Shown here: in pieces, positions 9,257-17,615 of the stretch
Layout: every line of letters starts with the position of its first letter
Numbering within the stretch: the first letter of the stretch is position 1
Source of the DNA: an uncultured SAR116 cluster alpha proteobacterium
GTDB taxonomy: Bacteria > Pseudomonadota > Alphaproteobacteria > Puniceispirillales > Marisalimonadaceae
DNA length: 64,000 bases
Assembly: GCA_902543145.1 (NCBI GenBank)
Contig: CACBXG010000001.1
Span: 206,965 to 270,964, forward strand
Reading direction: 5' to 3'
Notes under the pieces: model-generated
Database searches by the model: none
What the model saw: the letters and a program-made list of their open reading frames with translations, nothing else
What the model was told of the DNA's origin: nothing
Made by a program: the position numbers and the translations under genes

Positions 9257-11289
9257 TTCAAGTAATCATCAGTTGTTCTTGGTTTAGGTCGATCTTGGGC
9301 ATCAAGCATTTTATTATTTTCCTTAAACATTTCCCCAACACGGCAGTCTTCACACATTTTAAGCATTTCAGTCCTGCCATCTTTTTCAAACATCGTATGA
9401 GTAGAGAGTTTATCAATTATTCTTTCTATAGATTTAGTAGATCCAAAAGTCTTTCCACAAACAATACAATCAAAAGGTTGATCCTCAATAATAACTTTTG
9501 CTGACATTGCGTTATCGTTTAAGTTGAATTGAGAGTTAAGAGATATTGCTTTTTCGGGACATGTTGCTGCACATATACCACATTGCAAGCAAGCATCTTC
9601 TCTGAATAAAAGCTGAGGGGAGTCTGGATTGTCCTGCAATGCGCCAGCAGGGCAAGCACTTACGCATGACAAACAAATAGTACAACTATCGATGTTAACA
9701 TCAACCGTCCCATAAGGTGAATTATTAGGTAATGGTATGATGTCTTTCTTGTTGTTATTACTTTTTGATAAACCTTGTATTCCGGCTCTCAATATTCCTC
9801 TAGGCGCGCCAATTGCAACAAAAGAAGATGGTTTGATTTTGGTATAACCATCTTTTTCATAAAATTTATCTCCAATTTTTTCAGGATCACTTTCTTCAAT
9901 TAATTTAATTGTATTATTATCATTTTTTGCAACGCCAGAAAGTAAGGCATTGGCTAATTCAATTTCTTTTGGTAAGAAATCAAATTCTTTAATTTTTTTA
10001 GGGTTTAGAAGTATAAAAATTTTTTTATATCCAATAGCTATTGAAGACACAAGAATATCATGACCAACTCTACCGACAGAATGCATTGAATAGGGTATCA
10101 AGTTAGCTGGCAAACCACTGCCATGTCTTGAAAGAATGTTTATTACTTCATTTCCATAATCATTATCAAACAATACTAAAGTAGGATTTTTACCACCCGC
10201 TTTGATATAATTATCATGTAGGTTTGATAAATCACCTAATATAACTTCAAGGCTTGGATAATCAGTTTGGATAGCGCCAGATGGACAAACAGATCCGCAA
10301 AAACCACAACCACCGCATATACCTGGATCTACAGAAACAACGTCACCAGATGTTTGGATAGCGCCAGCAGGGCAAACATCTAAACATTTTGAGCATCCTG
10401 TTTTTTCATTACGTGAATGTGCGCATAAACTATCATTATAGTTTACATAAATTGGTTTTTCAAACTCTCCAATCATATCAATTGCTTTCGCAAAAATCTC
10501 TAGTAAATCATTTGGACTATTTGTGCTTGCTCTAAAATAACCATCACGTTTGTGATCACCTGTAAACATAGGTGTATTTTCACTTAGATCTATTATTATA
10601 TCGCATTCAGTATCTACTGATTTAAAAAAATCTCCAAACGTCATATTTGACTTACTACTTGGAAGTGCTTCGGAAAAATTATTTATATCAAGTTGGAATT
10701 GAGAAAAATAACCTTGAGCTCTGTTTATATTTCCTTTTGTTATTTTGAAATTTTGAGGCTCTAAAACTATTTCGTCTTCACAATTAGAAATCATTAGTGT
10801 TACACCAAGGTGTTTATTTAATTTTTTACAGAAATCAAAAGCAATACCAAGGGAGTCATCACCATTTTTATAATTGGTATAAACAAAGCATCTTCCTAGA
10901 GAATTTAAAGTCAAACTAGGAGTTTTTTTTGTTTCATTGACAGATGAATTTATCAAGGCGCTTATTTTAGGAACGGATTTTTTACTCTCTTTAGACCATC
11001 CTGCATATTCTCTTATATTAAAAGTGCCAGGTGGCTGGAAATTATTTTCTTCAGCTAAATTTTCAAAAACCTCTTCTTGTTGAGTGCACGCAATTAGCAA
11101 ATTTTTATTTTCTTTATTTCCTACTTTTAGTTGATCTAAAACAACATCTAGTTCCGAACCGCATAAGTTGTTATGTATTTTACATTTACTTTCCAACTTG
11201 CAAGCTTTTGATAATGCTTCATCATCAATATCCATTGTTGCTTCACAATTGCAAATAAGTATTTTTTTATTATTAATTTCCAAAAACAA
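9253..11289 (-). CDS. Large cytosolic polyferredoxin, four 4Fe-4S motifs plus C-terminal CxxC knuckle
   Basis: A 678-residue soluble iron-sulfur protein. The N-terminal domain (about 1-110) opens with a CNCEATMDID motif and a CTQQEE loop. Two adjacent 4Fe-4S sites (about 305-350) follow: GCSKCLDVCPAGAI, with an extra upstream Cys, and CGGCGFCGSVCPSGAI. A second pair lies near 535-590 (CTICLSCVSACP, CLQCGICAATCP). A C-terminal CIVC...CEDC pair (about 610-660) looks like a zinc or rubredoxin-like knuckle. The layout suggests an electron hub, loosely like heterodisulfide-reductase-associated ferredoxins. It lies between DUF6352 and DUF3305, divergent from the latter, so a link to formate dehydrogenase is inferred from context. 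Confidence 0.8.
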   Translation of the reverse strand: MFLEINNKKILICNCEATMDIDDEALSKACKLESKCKIHNNLCGSELDVVLDQLKVGNKENKNLLIACTQQEEVFENLAEENNFQPPGTFNIREYAGWSKESKKSVPKISALINSSVNETKKTPSLTLNSLGRCFVYTNYKNGDDSLGIAFDFCKKLNKHLGVTLMISNCEDEIVLEPQNFKITKGNINRAQGYFSQFQLDINNFSEALPSSKSNMTFGDFFKSVDTECDIIIDLSENTPMFTGDHKRDGYFRASTNSPNDLLEIFAKAIDMIGEFEKPIYVNYNDSLCAHSRNEKTGCSKCLDVCPAGAIQTSGDVVSVDPGICGGCGFCGSVCPSGAIQTDYPSLEVILGDLSNLHDNYIKAGGKNPTLVLFDNDYGNEVINILSRHGSGLPANLIPYSMHSVGRVGHDILVSSIAIGYKKIFILLNPKKIKEFDFLPKEIELANALLSGVAKNDNNTIKLIEESDPEKIGDKFYEKDGYTKIKPSSFVAIGAPRGILRAGIQGLSKSNNNKKDIIPLPNNSPYGTVDVNIDSCTICLSCVSACPAGALQDNPDSPQLLFREDACLQCGICAATCPEKAISLNSQFNLNDNAMSAKVIIEDQPFDCIVCGKTFGSTKSIERIIDKLSTHTMFEKDGRTEMLKMCEDCRVGEMFKENNKMLDAQDRPKPRTTDDYLN

Positions 11290-11326
11290 TCTCCCAAGAT
11301 TGAGACAAGAACTTATTTAATTGTGG

Positions 11327-11332
11327 TATAAT
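11327..11332 (+). promoter_or_regulatory. Candidate -10 box for the DUF3305-DUF3306 transcript
   Basis: A perfect TATAAT lies in the 138-base divergent region between the polyferredoxin and DUF3305 genes. The best upstream partner is a weak GACAAG at 11304-11309 (17-base spacer); TTGAGA at 11300 is 21 bases away, which is too far. In AT-rich DNA a lone TATAAT is weak evidence. Confidence 0.3.
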
Positions 11333-11427
11333 GTCAATTAATTTCTCATCACAAAAAAAATTAGTTTGTTTTTTATTCTTAATGTTGTTATTTAGCTCAC
11401 CTGTCTAAGGTTTATAAATGAGGCATT

Positions 11428-12039
11428 ATGATAAGCTTAGAAAATAATAAGCATCTTCTATACGGTGTAAGGATCATTTTTGAAAAAAAAGAAATTGATA
11501 ATCAATGGGAAAGTCATAAATGGATAGTTAATGATTTGATACCTCTTGATGTAACAAGTGGAGAAGGGTATCCTCCAATTAATGACGTTAAAATTCGTCC
11601 ACTTTTAAATGATGTTTCTCGACATAATAGTGATAATAAAAATTTATTTGTTGCAGATGCGTCAATTGATTTGCATCGCGCAGAGGCTGAAGGTTATGCT
11701 GAAAATCTTCAATCTTCAGACCCTTCTATATATATAGTTCTGAGAGATGGAGATTTAATTGAAGAAAATGAAAAAAAAAGTGATGAGAAGAGAAATATTG
11801 ACGTTCATTTAGCAGAAGTCTCACTATCTCCCTATCATATTCAAGATTATGAAGATTGTGGAGAAGATAAAGTTGAAAAAGTTCCATTATATGGTCCTAT
11901 TTTAGAGCTCTTAAATAAGTTTGTTAGTATTCACTTTCATCCTGAGGAGTTTAAAAAAAGAAAAAGAGATAAAAAAAATATTGATGAAAATATTCATCGA
12001 GGTGGGGATCAAAGACTAAAGAAAAATTTTTACAACTGA
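11428..12039 (+). CDS. DUF3305 domain protein
   Basis: A 203-residue soluble protein with a DUF3305-type N-terminus: GVRIIFEKKEIDNQWESHKW (about 12-31) reproduces the family's core of a beta strand, then DNxWxxxxW. The middle is acidic and the C-terminal tail (about 175-203) is strongly basic. Function is unknown, but the family is repeatedly found beside DUF3306, TorD-type chaperones and formate dehydrogenase in alpha- and betaproteobacteria. A GAGG site lies 4 bases before the ATG, and DUF3306 follows after 26 bases. Confidence 0.8.
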   Translation: MISLENNKHLLYGVRIIFEKKEIDNQWESHKWIVNDLIPLDVTSGEGYPPINDVKIRPLLNDVSRHNSDNKNLFVADASIDLHRAEAEGYAENLQSSDPSIYIVLRDGDLIEENEKKSDEKRNIDVHLAEVSLSPYHIQDYEDCGEDKVEKVPLYGPILELLNKFVSIHFHPEEFKKRKRDKKNIDENIHRGGDQRLKKNFYN

Positions 12040-12065
12040 TAATAGATTTTAAAGGTTAATTTATA

Positions 12066-12854
12066 ATGAAAGAAGATAAAAAAGATTTAAATGAGAACTT
12101 TCTTTCTAGATGGTCTAAGAAAAAATCTAAACAAAAGTCTGAAAATGAAATTTCTAAAATAGAATCTACTGATTTTAATAGTTCCCAAGGTGATGAAGTT
12201 TCAAAATCTTCAACATCAGAAGTGAGCGAAAACAATAAACTTAATGATGATGAATTGTTAAAGAAATATAATTTACCAAATCCTGAGAAAATTAAAAAAG
12301 AAAAATCTTTAGATGTGTTTTTTAAAGATGGAGTTCCTGACAGATTGCGTCAAATAGCGTTGCGAAGAGTATGGAGATTAAATCCAATAATAAGATTCGC
12401 TGACGCAGAAATTAACGATTATCATGAAGATTTTACTGATGCTGCAACAGTTATTGAAGGGATGGAAACAGCTTATAAAGTTGGAAAAGGTTATCTATCA
12501 GATTTGATTGATGATAAGGACGAAAAAAATGACGTCGAATCAATAACTCCTATTCAATTATCAACAGATAAAAGCAATAAAAAGAAAATTAAAAAAATTT
12601 CTAAAGGAAAAAATCAAGATAAAAAACAAAATCAGAAACAAAATGACGAAGCAAAACTTATATCTGAAAAAGACAAGAAGAATAATGTCAGTAAGATTGG
12701 CGAAATAAAAAAAGATAAGAATTTAATAGAACAAACATCAACAAATACTGATGAAATTGAAAATTCCTTGCAAAATAGTAATAAAAAAATAAAGCCAGAA
12801 ACAATGGTTTTCAAACCAAAAATCAGTAAAAATGATTATAACCAAAAGATCTAA
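12066..12854 (+). CDS. DUF3306 domain protein with lysine-rich tail
   Basis: A 262-residue protein. The DUF3306 signature is clear in two parts: an N-terminal ENFLSRWSKKK (about 9-19), and a central block from SLDVFFKDGVPDRLRQIALRR (about 79-99) to the DYHEDFTDA acidic motif (about 119-127). Residues about 165-262 are a low-complexity Lys/Asn/Glu tail that is probably disordered. No enzyme function is known. The conserved charged motifs and partnership with DUF3305 suggest an assembly or docking factor for formate dehydrogenase. It is the last gene before the 91-base gap to the FDH operon. Confidence 0.8.
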   Translation: MKEDKKDLNENFLSRWSKKKSKQKSENEISKIESTDFNSSQGDEVSKSSTSEVSENNKLNDDELLKKYNLPNPEKIKKEKSLDVFFKDGVPDRLRQIALRRVWRLNPIIRFADAEINDYHEDFTDAATVIEGMETAYKVGKGYLSDLIDDKDEKNDVESITPIQLSTDKSNKKKIKKISKGKNQDKKQNQKQNDEAKLISEKDKKNNVSKIGEIKKDKNLIEQTSTNTDEIENSLQNSNKKIKPETMVFKPKISKNDYNQKI

Positions 12855-12873
12855 TTGTTTAGATTGATCTTTT
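12844..12873 (+). terminator. Possible weak terminator after DUF3306
   Basis: AAAAGAT at 12844-12850 pairs with ATCTTTT at 12867-12873, and an inner CTAA/TTAG pair extends the stem with a 4-base bulge. The hairpin overlaps the DUF3306 stop codon, is AU-rich, and ends in a short T run only. It could separate DUF3306 from the TorD gene, or mean nothing. Confidence 0.3.
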
Positions 12874-12945
12874 ACTTAACACATTAATAAAAAAAAGCTT
12901 TTCTTTTCCAAAATAATAGTAAATAGTTATTATGGGGGATATAAT

Positions 12946-13563
12946 TTGAGTTCTAACAACGCTAAAATTGCACATAATATTAATGAAGAAGATCAGTTAC
13001 GTGCTGACATGTATTCATTTTTAGCTAATCTTTTAAGAGCAGAACCTGACGAAAATTTAGTAAATCAGTTAACAATGCTTGATTCTGATGATTCTCCTAT
13101 TGGAAAATCCATAAGAACACTTTCTAAATTAGCTACTTCTCTTGATCTCCCAACTATTAGAGATGAGTATGTTAGAATTTTTGTAGGTGTCGGTAGGGGT
13201 GAAATACTACCCTTTGCATCTTACTATTTGACTGGATTTTTAAAAGACAAGCCTTTAGCAAAGTTAAGACAGGATATGCAAAAAATAGGAATCAAGCTAG
13301 AGGAAAATGTTAAGGAGCCGGAGGATCACATCGCGAGCATATTTGACATGATGTCTGGCTTGATACTTGGAAAGTTTGAAAAAAAATATTCTATTACAGA
13401 ACAAAAAGATTTTTTTAATAAGCATTTAGCTCCATGGGTTGACTTGCTTATGAGAGATATAGAAAGTTCCAAAATTGCAGTGTTTTATTCACCAATCGGA
13501 ACTATTGGAAAAGAATTTATGGAAATTGAACGTGCGTCGTTCTCAATGAATGTCTCGGGGTAG
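12946..13563 (+). CDS. torD: TorD/DmsD-type molybdoenzyme chaperone
   Basis: A 205-residue all-helical protein of the TorD/DmsD family, which holds apo molybdoenzymes and their Tat signals until the cofactor is inserted. The N-terminal RADMYSFLANLLRAEPDENL (about 19-38) and the central EYVRIFVGVGRGEILPFASYY region (about 73-93) match the family, as does EDHIASIFDMMSGLI near residue 126. The start is TTG at 12946, placed by a GGGGGA ribosome site 6 bases upstream. It heads the FDH operon, so the Tat-exported catalytic subunit is its likely client. Confidence 0.87.
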   Translation: MSSNNAKIAHNINEEDQLRADMYSFLANLLRAEPDENLVNQLTMLDSDDSPIGKSIRTLSKLATSLDLPTIRDEYVRIFVGVGRGEILPFASYYLTGFLKDKPLAKLRQDMQKIGIKLEENVKEPEDHIASIFDMMSGLILGKFEKKYSITEQKDFFNKHLAPWVDLLMRDIESSKIAVFYSPIGTIGKEFMEIERASFSMNVSG

Positions 13564-13584
13564 CGATAGGCCCCTGTTTCATGG

Positions 13585-13605
13585 GCTCATATTAATGAGC
13601 TTTTT
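13585..13605 (+). terminator. Terminator-like hairpin between torD and the small Tat gene
   Basis: GCTCAT, a 4-base loop (ATTA), then ATGAGC (13595-13600), followed by five Ts. Just upstream, GGGG (13557-13560) can pair with CCCC (13571-13574). The ribosome site of the next gene starts within 8 bases of the T run, so it more likely attenuates or protects RNA ends than ends the operon. Confidence 0.45.
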
Positions 13606-13620
13606 ATTAAGGAGTGTAAA

Positions 13621-13809
13621 ATGAAGATTGATAAATCTAAGAATGGTAGGAGAGACTTTTTAAAAGGTGCCGCTATCACAGCTGCCGCCGCAACAGTGGC
13701 TGCAACTGCTACCAAAACAGCATCTGCTAACGAGACTATGAATACTACTGGTTCAGGCTACCAGAAAACAAAGCATGTAAAAACTTATTATGAGACCGCT
13801 AGGTTCTAA
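13621..13809 (+). CDS. Small twin-arginine protein of the formate dehydrogenase operon
   Basis: A 62-residue protein with a Tat motif (GRRDFLKG, about 9-16), an alanine-rich hydrophobic segment (to about 37) and a short mature part ending YYETARF. It matches the small Tat-signal proteins that precede formate dehydrogenase catalytic subunits in many proteobacteria (the FDH-region Tat target family). Its role is unclear; it may be a stabilising or anchoring peptide. It has a strong AAGGAG ribosome site and lies 31 bases before the catalytic gene. Confidence 0.8.
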   Translation: MKIDKSKNGRRDFLKGAAITAAAATVAATATKTASANETMNTTGSGYQKTKHVKTYYETARF

Positions 13810-13840
13810 TATTAATTAATCAATTTTAAGGAGGAAAAAT

Positions 13841-16732
13841 ATGCTTAGAAAGAAGACGAAAGGGGTGGCGATAGGCTCCCAAACTTCATCTTTCATCGGT
13901 AAAACCTCAGAAAAAGTCGTTGATAGACGTACTTTTTTGAAAGGTTCAGGATTAGCGGTAGGGGGTTTAGCCACCGTTGCAGCACTCACAGCTTCAAATG
14001 TTAAGCCAGCAAAGGCTTCATTTTCAACTTCTGCAGTATCCATGAAGAAAACAGTTTGTACGCACTGTTCTGTTGGTTGTACGATTATGGCTGAAGTTCA
14101 AAATGGTGTGTGGACAGGTCAAGAGCCAGGTTGGGATAGCCCAATTAATTTAGGTGCTCATTGCTCTAAGGGTGCGTCTGTTAGAGAAACAGCAAGTGGA
14201 GAAAGAAGATTAAAATATCCTATGAAGCTTGTAAGTGGCAAATGGACAAGAATGTCATGGGATGATGCCATAAATGAAATTGGCGACAAGATGGAATCCA
14301 TCAGAACTTCATCAGGCCCTGATTCTGTTTATTGGTTAGGTTCTGCTAAATTTAATAATGAGCAGTCATATTTATTTAGAAAATTTTATGCATATTGGGG
14401 CTCTAACAACGGAGATCACCAGGCAAGAATATGTCATTCAACAACTGTTGCAGGCGTTGCTAACACTTGGGGTTACGGTGCGATGACAAATTCTTATAAT
14501 GACATTCACAATTCTAAGGCCATGTTTGTCATTGGTGGAAACCCAGCAGAAGCGCACCCAGTGTCATTAATGCACTTAATGAAAGCAAAAGAGCAAAATA
14601 ATGCACCATTAATTGTATGCGACCCACGTTTTACCAGAACTGCAGCGCACGCTGACGAATTTGTAAGATTTCGTCCAGGATCAGATGTTGCTTTGATTTG
14701 GGGAATTATGTGGCATATCTTCGAAAATAAATGGGAAGATAAAGAATTTATTAGGCAACGTGTCTATGGTATGGATGACGTTAGAGCTGAAGTAAAGAAA
14801 TGGAATCCTGAGGAAACAGAAAGAGTTACTGGAGTTCCTGGATCTCAGTTAAAAAGAGTAGCTAAAATAATGGCTAACAACAGACCTGGTACATTTATCT
14901 GGTGTATGGGTGGAACTCAGCATACTAACGGAAACAACAACACAAGAGCGTATTGTGCATTCCAATTAGCTTTAGGAAATATGGGAACCGCAGGTGGTGG
15001 TGCTAATATATTCCGAGGGCACGACAATGTTCAAGGTGCTACCGACTTTTGTATTTTATCCCATTCTTTACCAGGGTACTACGGTTTATCCGCCGGTGCT
15101 TGGAAACATTGGTCAAGAGTATGGGGAGAAGATTACAATTGGATTAAAGCAAGATTTTCTTCAATGAAAGGAAAAGACGGTAAAACTAAGAGTATGATGA
15201 ACCAGAAGGGTATACCTGTATCAAGATGGATTGATGGTGTTCTTGAAAAGAAAGAAAATATAGAACAGCCAGATAATCTAAAAGCAATGGTATTCTGGGG
15301 ACATGCTCCTAACTCTCAAACTAGAATGAAGGAAATGAAAGTTGCAATGGAGAAGTTAGACCTTATGGTTGTAATTGATCCTTACCCAACAGTTTCTGCT
15401 GTTTTATCTGATAGAACAGATGGCGTTTATTTACTCCCATCTACAACTCAGTTTGAGACATATGGATCCCTTACTTCATCCAATAGATCACTTCAATGGA
15501 GAGAGAAGGTTATCGAGCCATCTTTTGACTCACTTCCTGATCATACCATTATATACAAGTTTGCAAAAAAGTTTGGGTTTGCAGACCGTATGTTCAGAAA
15601 TATTAAGGTAACTAATGATGAGCCTTATATTGAAGACGTAACTAAAGAGTTCAATAGTGGTATGTGGACAATAGGATATACTGGTCAATCACCAGAGAGA
15701 CTAAAAGCTCACATGAAGAATCAACATGTTTTTGACAAAACCACATTAAGAGCTGTTGGTGGCGAACTTGATGGTGATTATTATGGTTTACCTTGGCCTT
15801 GTTGGGGTAACCCAGAAATGAAACACCCTGGTACACCATTGTTATATGACACATCAAAGCCAGTGGCAGAAGGTGGATTATGTTTTAGAGCAAGATTTGG
15901 TGTTGAACACGAAGGTAACAATCTATTAGCTGAAGGTTCATATCCGGTTGGTTCTGAGATTAAAGACGGTTATCCACAATTTACAATGGCAATGCTTAAA
16001 AAACTTGGCTGGGACAAAGATTTAACAGCTGATGAAAAAGCCGCAATTGATAAAGTTGCTGGAGATAAAACTAACTGGAAAGTTGACTTATCTGGTGGTA
16101 TCCAAAGAGTTGCTATTAAACATGGTTGTGCTCCATTTGGAAACGCTAAGGCAAGAGTTAAGGTTTGGACATTTCCAGATCCAATCCCATTACACAGAGA
16201 GCCACTATACACTTCTAGAAGAGACCTTGTAGCCGATTATCCTACATATTCTGATAGAATGGCATATAGACTCCCAACATTGTATAAGTCTATTCAAGAT
16301 GTGGATCACTCTGTTAAATATCCGATCATTCTAACTTCCGGTAGATTGGTTGAATATGAAGGTGGTGGAGATGAGACAAGATCAAATCCATGGCTAGCTG
16401 AATTGCAACAAGACATGTTTGTTGAAATCAATCCATTTGATGCCAACTCTAAAGGAATTAGAAACGGTGCAATGGTTTGGGTTGCGACTCCAGAAGGAGC
16501 TAGGATTAAAGTTATGGCAATGGTAACCGAACGTGTTGCCAAAGGTGTAGCTTTCTTACCATTCCACTTCGGTGGTCATATGGAAGGTGAGGATCTTAGA
16601 TCAAAGTATCCAGAAGGTTCAGATCCATATGTACTAGGTGAAGCAGCAAACACTGCATTTACTTATGGATACGACTCAGTAACACAGATGCAAGAGACTA
16701 AGTGCTCATTGTGTCAAATTGAACTAGCTTAA
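13841..16732 (+). CDS. fdhA: Formate dehydrogenase catalytic subunit, Tat-exported, cysteine form
   Basis: Oxidises formate to CO2 at a bis-MGD molybdenum or tungsten site; 963 residues. A Tat motif (DRRTFLKG, about 28-35) directs export to the periplasm. C73, C76, C80 and C108 bind the proximal [4Fe-4S] cluster (CTHCSVGC, then GAHCSKG). The metal ligand is Cys198 in ARICHS, encoded by TGT, where E. coli FDH-N and FDH-O carry selenocysteine. Molybdopterin oxidoreductase domains and the C-terminal dinucleotide-binding domain are full length. An AGGAGG ribosome site precedes the ATG. Cofactor genes moeA, mobA-mobB and fdhD lie just downstream. Confidence 0.96.
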   Translation: MLRKKTKGVAIGSQTSSFIGKTSEKVVDRRTFLKGSGLAVGGLATVAALTASNVKPAKASFSTSAVSMKKTVCTHCSVGCTIMAEVQNGVWTGQEPGWDSPINLGAHCSKGASVRETASGERRLKYPMKLVSGKWTRMSWDDAINEIGDKMESIRTSSGPDSVYWLGSAKFNNEQSYLFRKFYAYWGSNNGDHQARICHSTTVAGVANTWGYGAMTNSYNDIHNSKAMFVIGGNPAEAHPVSLMHLMKAKEQNNAPLIVCDPRFTRTAAHADEFVRFRPGSDVALIWGIMWHIFENKWEDKEFIRQRVYGMDDVRAEVKKWNPEETERVTGVPGSQLKRVAKIMANNRPGTFIWCMGGTQHTNGNNNTRAYCAFQLALGNMGTAGGGANIFRGHDNVQGATDFCILSHSLPGYYGLSAGAWKHWSRVWGEDYNWIKARFSSMKGKDGKTKSMMNQKGIPVSRWIDGVLEKKENIEQPDNLKAMVFWGHAPNSQTRMKEMKVAMEKLDLMVVIDPYPTVSAVLSDRTDGVYLLPSTTQFETYGSLTSSNRSLQWREKVIEPSFDSLPDHTIIYKFAKKFGFADRMFRNIKVTNDEPYIEDVTKEFNSGMWTIGYTGQSPERLKAHMKNQHVFDKTTLRAVGGELDGDYYGLPWPCWGNPEMKHPGTPLLYDTSKPVAEGGLCFRARFGVEHEGNNLLAEGSYPVGSEIKDGYPQFTMAMLKKLGWDKDLTADEKAAIDKVAGDKTNWKVDLSGGIQRVAIKHGCAPFGNAKARVKVWTFPDPIPLHREPLYTSRRDLVADYPTYSDRMAYRLPTLYKSIQDVDHSVKYPIILTSGRLVEYEGGGDETRSNPWLAELQQDMFVEINPFDANSKGIRNGAMVWVATPEGARIKVMAMVTERVAKGVAFLPFHFGGHMEGEDLRSKYPEGSDPYVLGEAANTAFTYGYDSVTQMQETKCSLCQIELA

Positions 16733-16747
16733 AGGAGGGCTTAAAAA

Positions 16748-17338
16748 ATGGCACGAATGAAATTCTTATGCGACGCAGAAAGATGTATTGAGTGTAACGC
16801 CTGTGTGACAGCATGTAAGAACGAGCATGAAGTTCCATGGGGTATTAATAGAAGAAGGGTTGTAACCATTCAAGATGGTAAGCCAGGAGAAAGATCAATA
16901 TCTGTAGCTTGTATGCATTGTTCAGATGCTCCTTGCATGGCCGTGTGCCCAGTTGACTGTTTTTATCAAACAGATCAGGGTGTAGTGTTACATTCTAAGG
17001 ATCTATGTATCGGCTGTGGTTACTGCTTCTATGCTTGTCCTTTTGGAGCTCCTCAATTTCCTCAAGCTGGAAATTATGGATCAAGAGGAAAAATGGATAA
17101 GTGTACTTTTTGCGCAGGTGGACCTGAAGCTGATATGGGTGAGTTAGAGTTCCAAAAGTATGGACGTAACAGACTTGCTGAAGGTAAACTACCATCATGC
17201 GCAGAAATGTGTGCAACAAAGGCATTACTTGCTGGTGATGGAGACGAAGTAGCTGATATCTTCAGAGAGAGAGTTGTTGCTCGTGGTTTTGGTTCTGGCG
17301 CATGGGGCTGGGGCACTGCATACCAGTTAAAAGGTTAA
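16748..17338 (+). CDS. fdhB: Formate dehydrogenase iron-sulfur subunit
   Basis: A 196-residue electron-transfer subunit with four cysteine-rich motifs: CIECNACVTACK (about 14-25), CMHCSDAPCMAVCP (about 57-70), CIGCGYCFYACP (about 89-100), and later C119, C122, C142 and C146. Together they are enough for four [4Fe-4S] clusters that pass electrons from the catalytic to the cytochrome b subunit. It has no Tat signal of its own and presumably travels out with the catalytic subunit. It lacks the C-terminal transmembrane helix of E. coli FdnH, so it resembles the shorter FDH3B type. A GGAGG site precedes it. Confidence 0.94.
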   Translation: MARMKFLCDAERCIECNACVTACKNEHEVPWGINRRRVVTIQDGKPGERSISVACMHCSDAPCMAVCPVDCFYQTDQGVVLHSKDLCIGCGYCFYACPFGAPQFPQAGNYGSRGKMDKCTFCAGGPEADMGELEFQKYGRNRLAEGKLPSCAEMCATKALLAGDGDEVADIFRERVVARGFGSGAWGWGTAYQLKG

Positions 17339-17348
17339 AATTTCACTT

Positions 17349-17375
17349 AAAAAGGCGGATTTATCCGCCTTTTTT
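17349..17375 (+). terminator. Rho-independent terminator inside the FDH operon
   Basis: AAAAAGGCGGA (17349-17359), loop TTTA, then TCCGCCTTTTT (17364-17374) make a perfect 11-bp stem with a GC-rich top and a T run. It is the clearest terminator in the window. The next gene begins 33 bases later on the same strand, so it probably lets only part of the transcription continue. Confidence 0.8.
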
Positions 17376-17407
17376 GATTCTTTTATCTTTAAAATTTGGG
17401 GTAAGTA

Positions 17408-17602
17408 ATGATTAATATAAATAAAGCATTTTTGATTATCTCAATCTTCCTGTCTTCGTTCTTATTAAGTTCATGTCAGGAAGAACAAGGAAGAATACTA
17501 AATTACAAAAAAGGTGTGTACTTAGGTAAAAAAGACGATATTCTAACTACAGAACAAGTAAATAAACTTAAGATGCATACTTCTAGGCAAAGAAGTAATT
17601 AA
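17408..17602 (+). CDS. Small lipoprotein of the FDH operon
   Basis: A 64-residue protein with a type II signal peptide: hydrophobic residues about 7-21 and the lipobox LLSSC, which would lipidate C23. The mature part is only about 42 residues, with the pattern GRILNYKKGVYLGKKDD followed by a basic tail. Small lipoproteins of this shape recur between the Fe-S and cytochrome b subunit genes of related FDH loci in my recollection; function is unknown. It lies after the internal terminator and 13 bases before the cytochrome b gene, so it belongs to the membrane-anchor half of the operon. Confidence 0.7.
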   Translation: MININKAFLIISIFLSSFLLSSCQEEQGRILNYKKGVYLGKKDDILTTEQVNKLKMHTSRQRSN

Positions 17603-17615
17603 GGGGAGAGAATTA

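Noticed and set aside
13557..13620. Molybdenum-cofactor riboswitch before the FDH genes
   Set aside because: The region is only about 60 bases with two simple hairpins, far too small for the known Moco motif.
14432..14440. Selenocysteine in the formate dehydrogenase
   Set aside because: The active-site codon in ARICHS is TGT (Cys), not TGA, and the frame is continuous.
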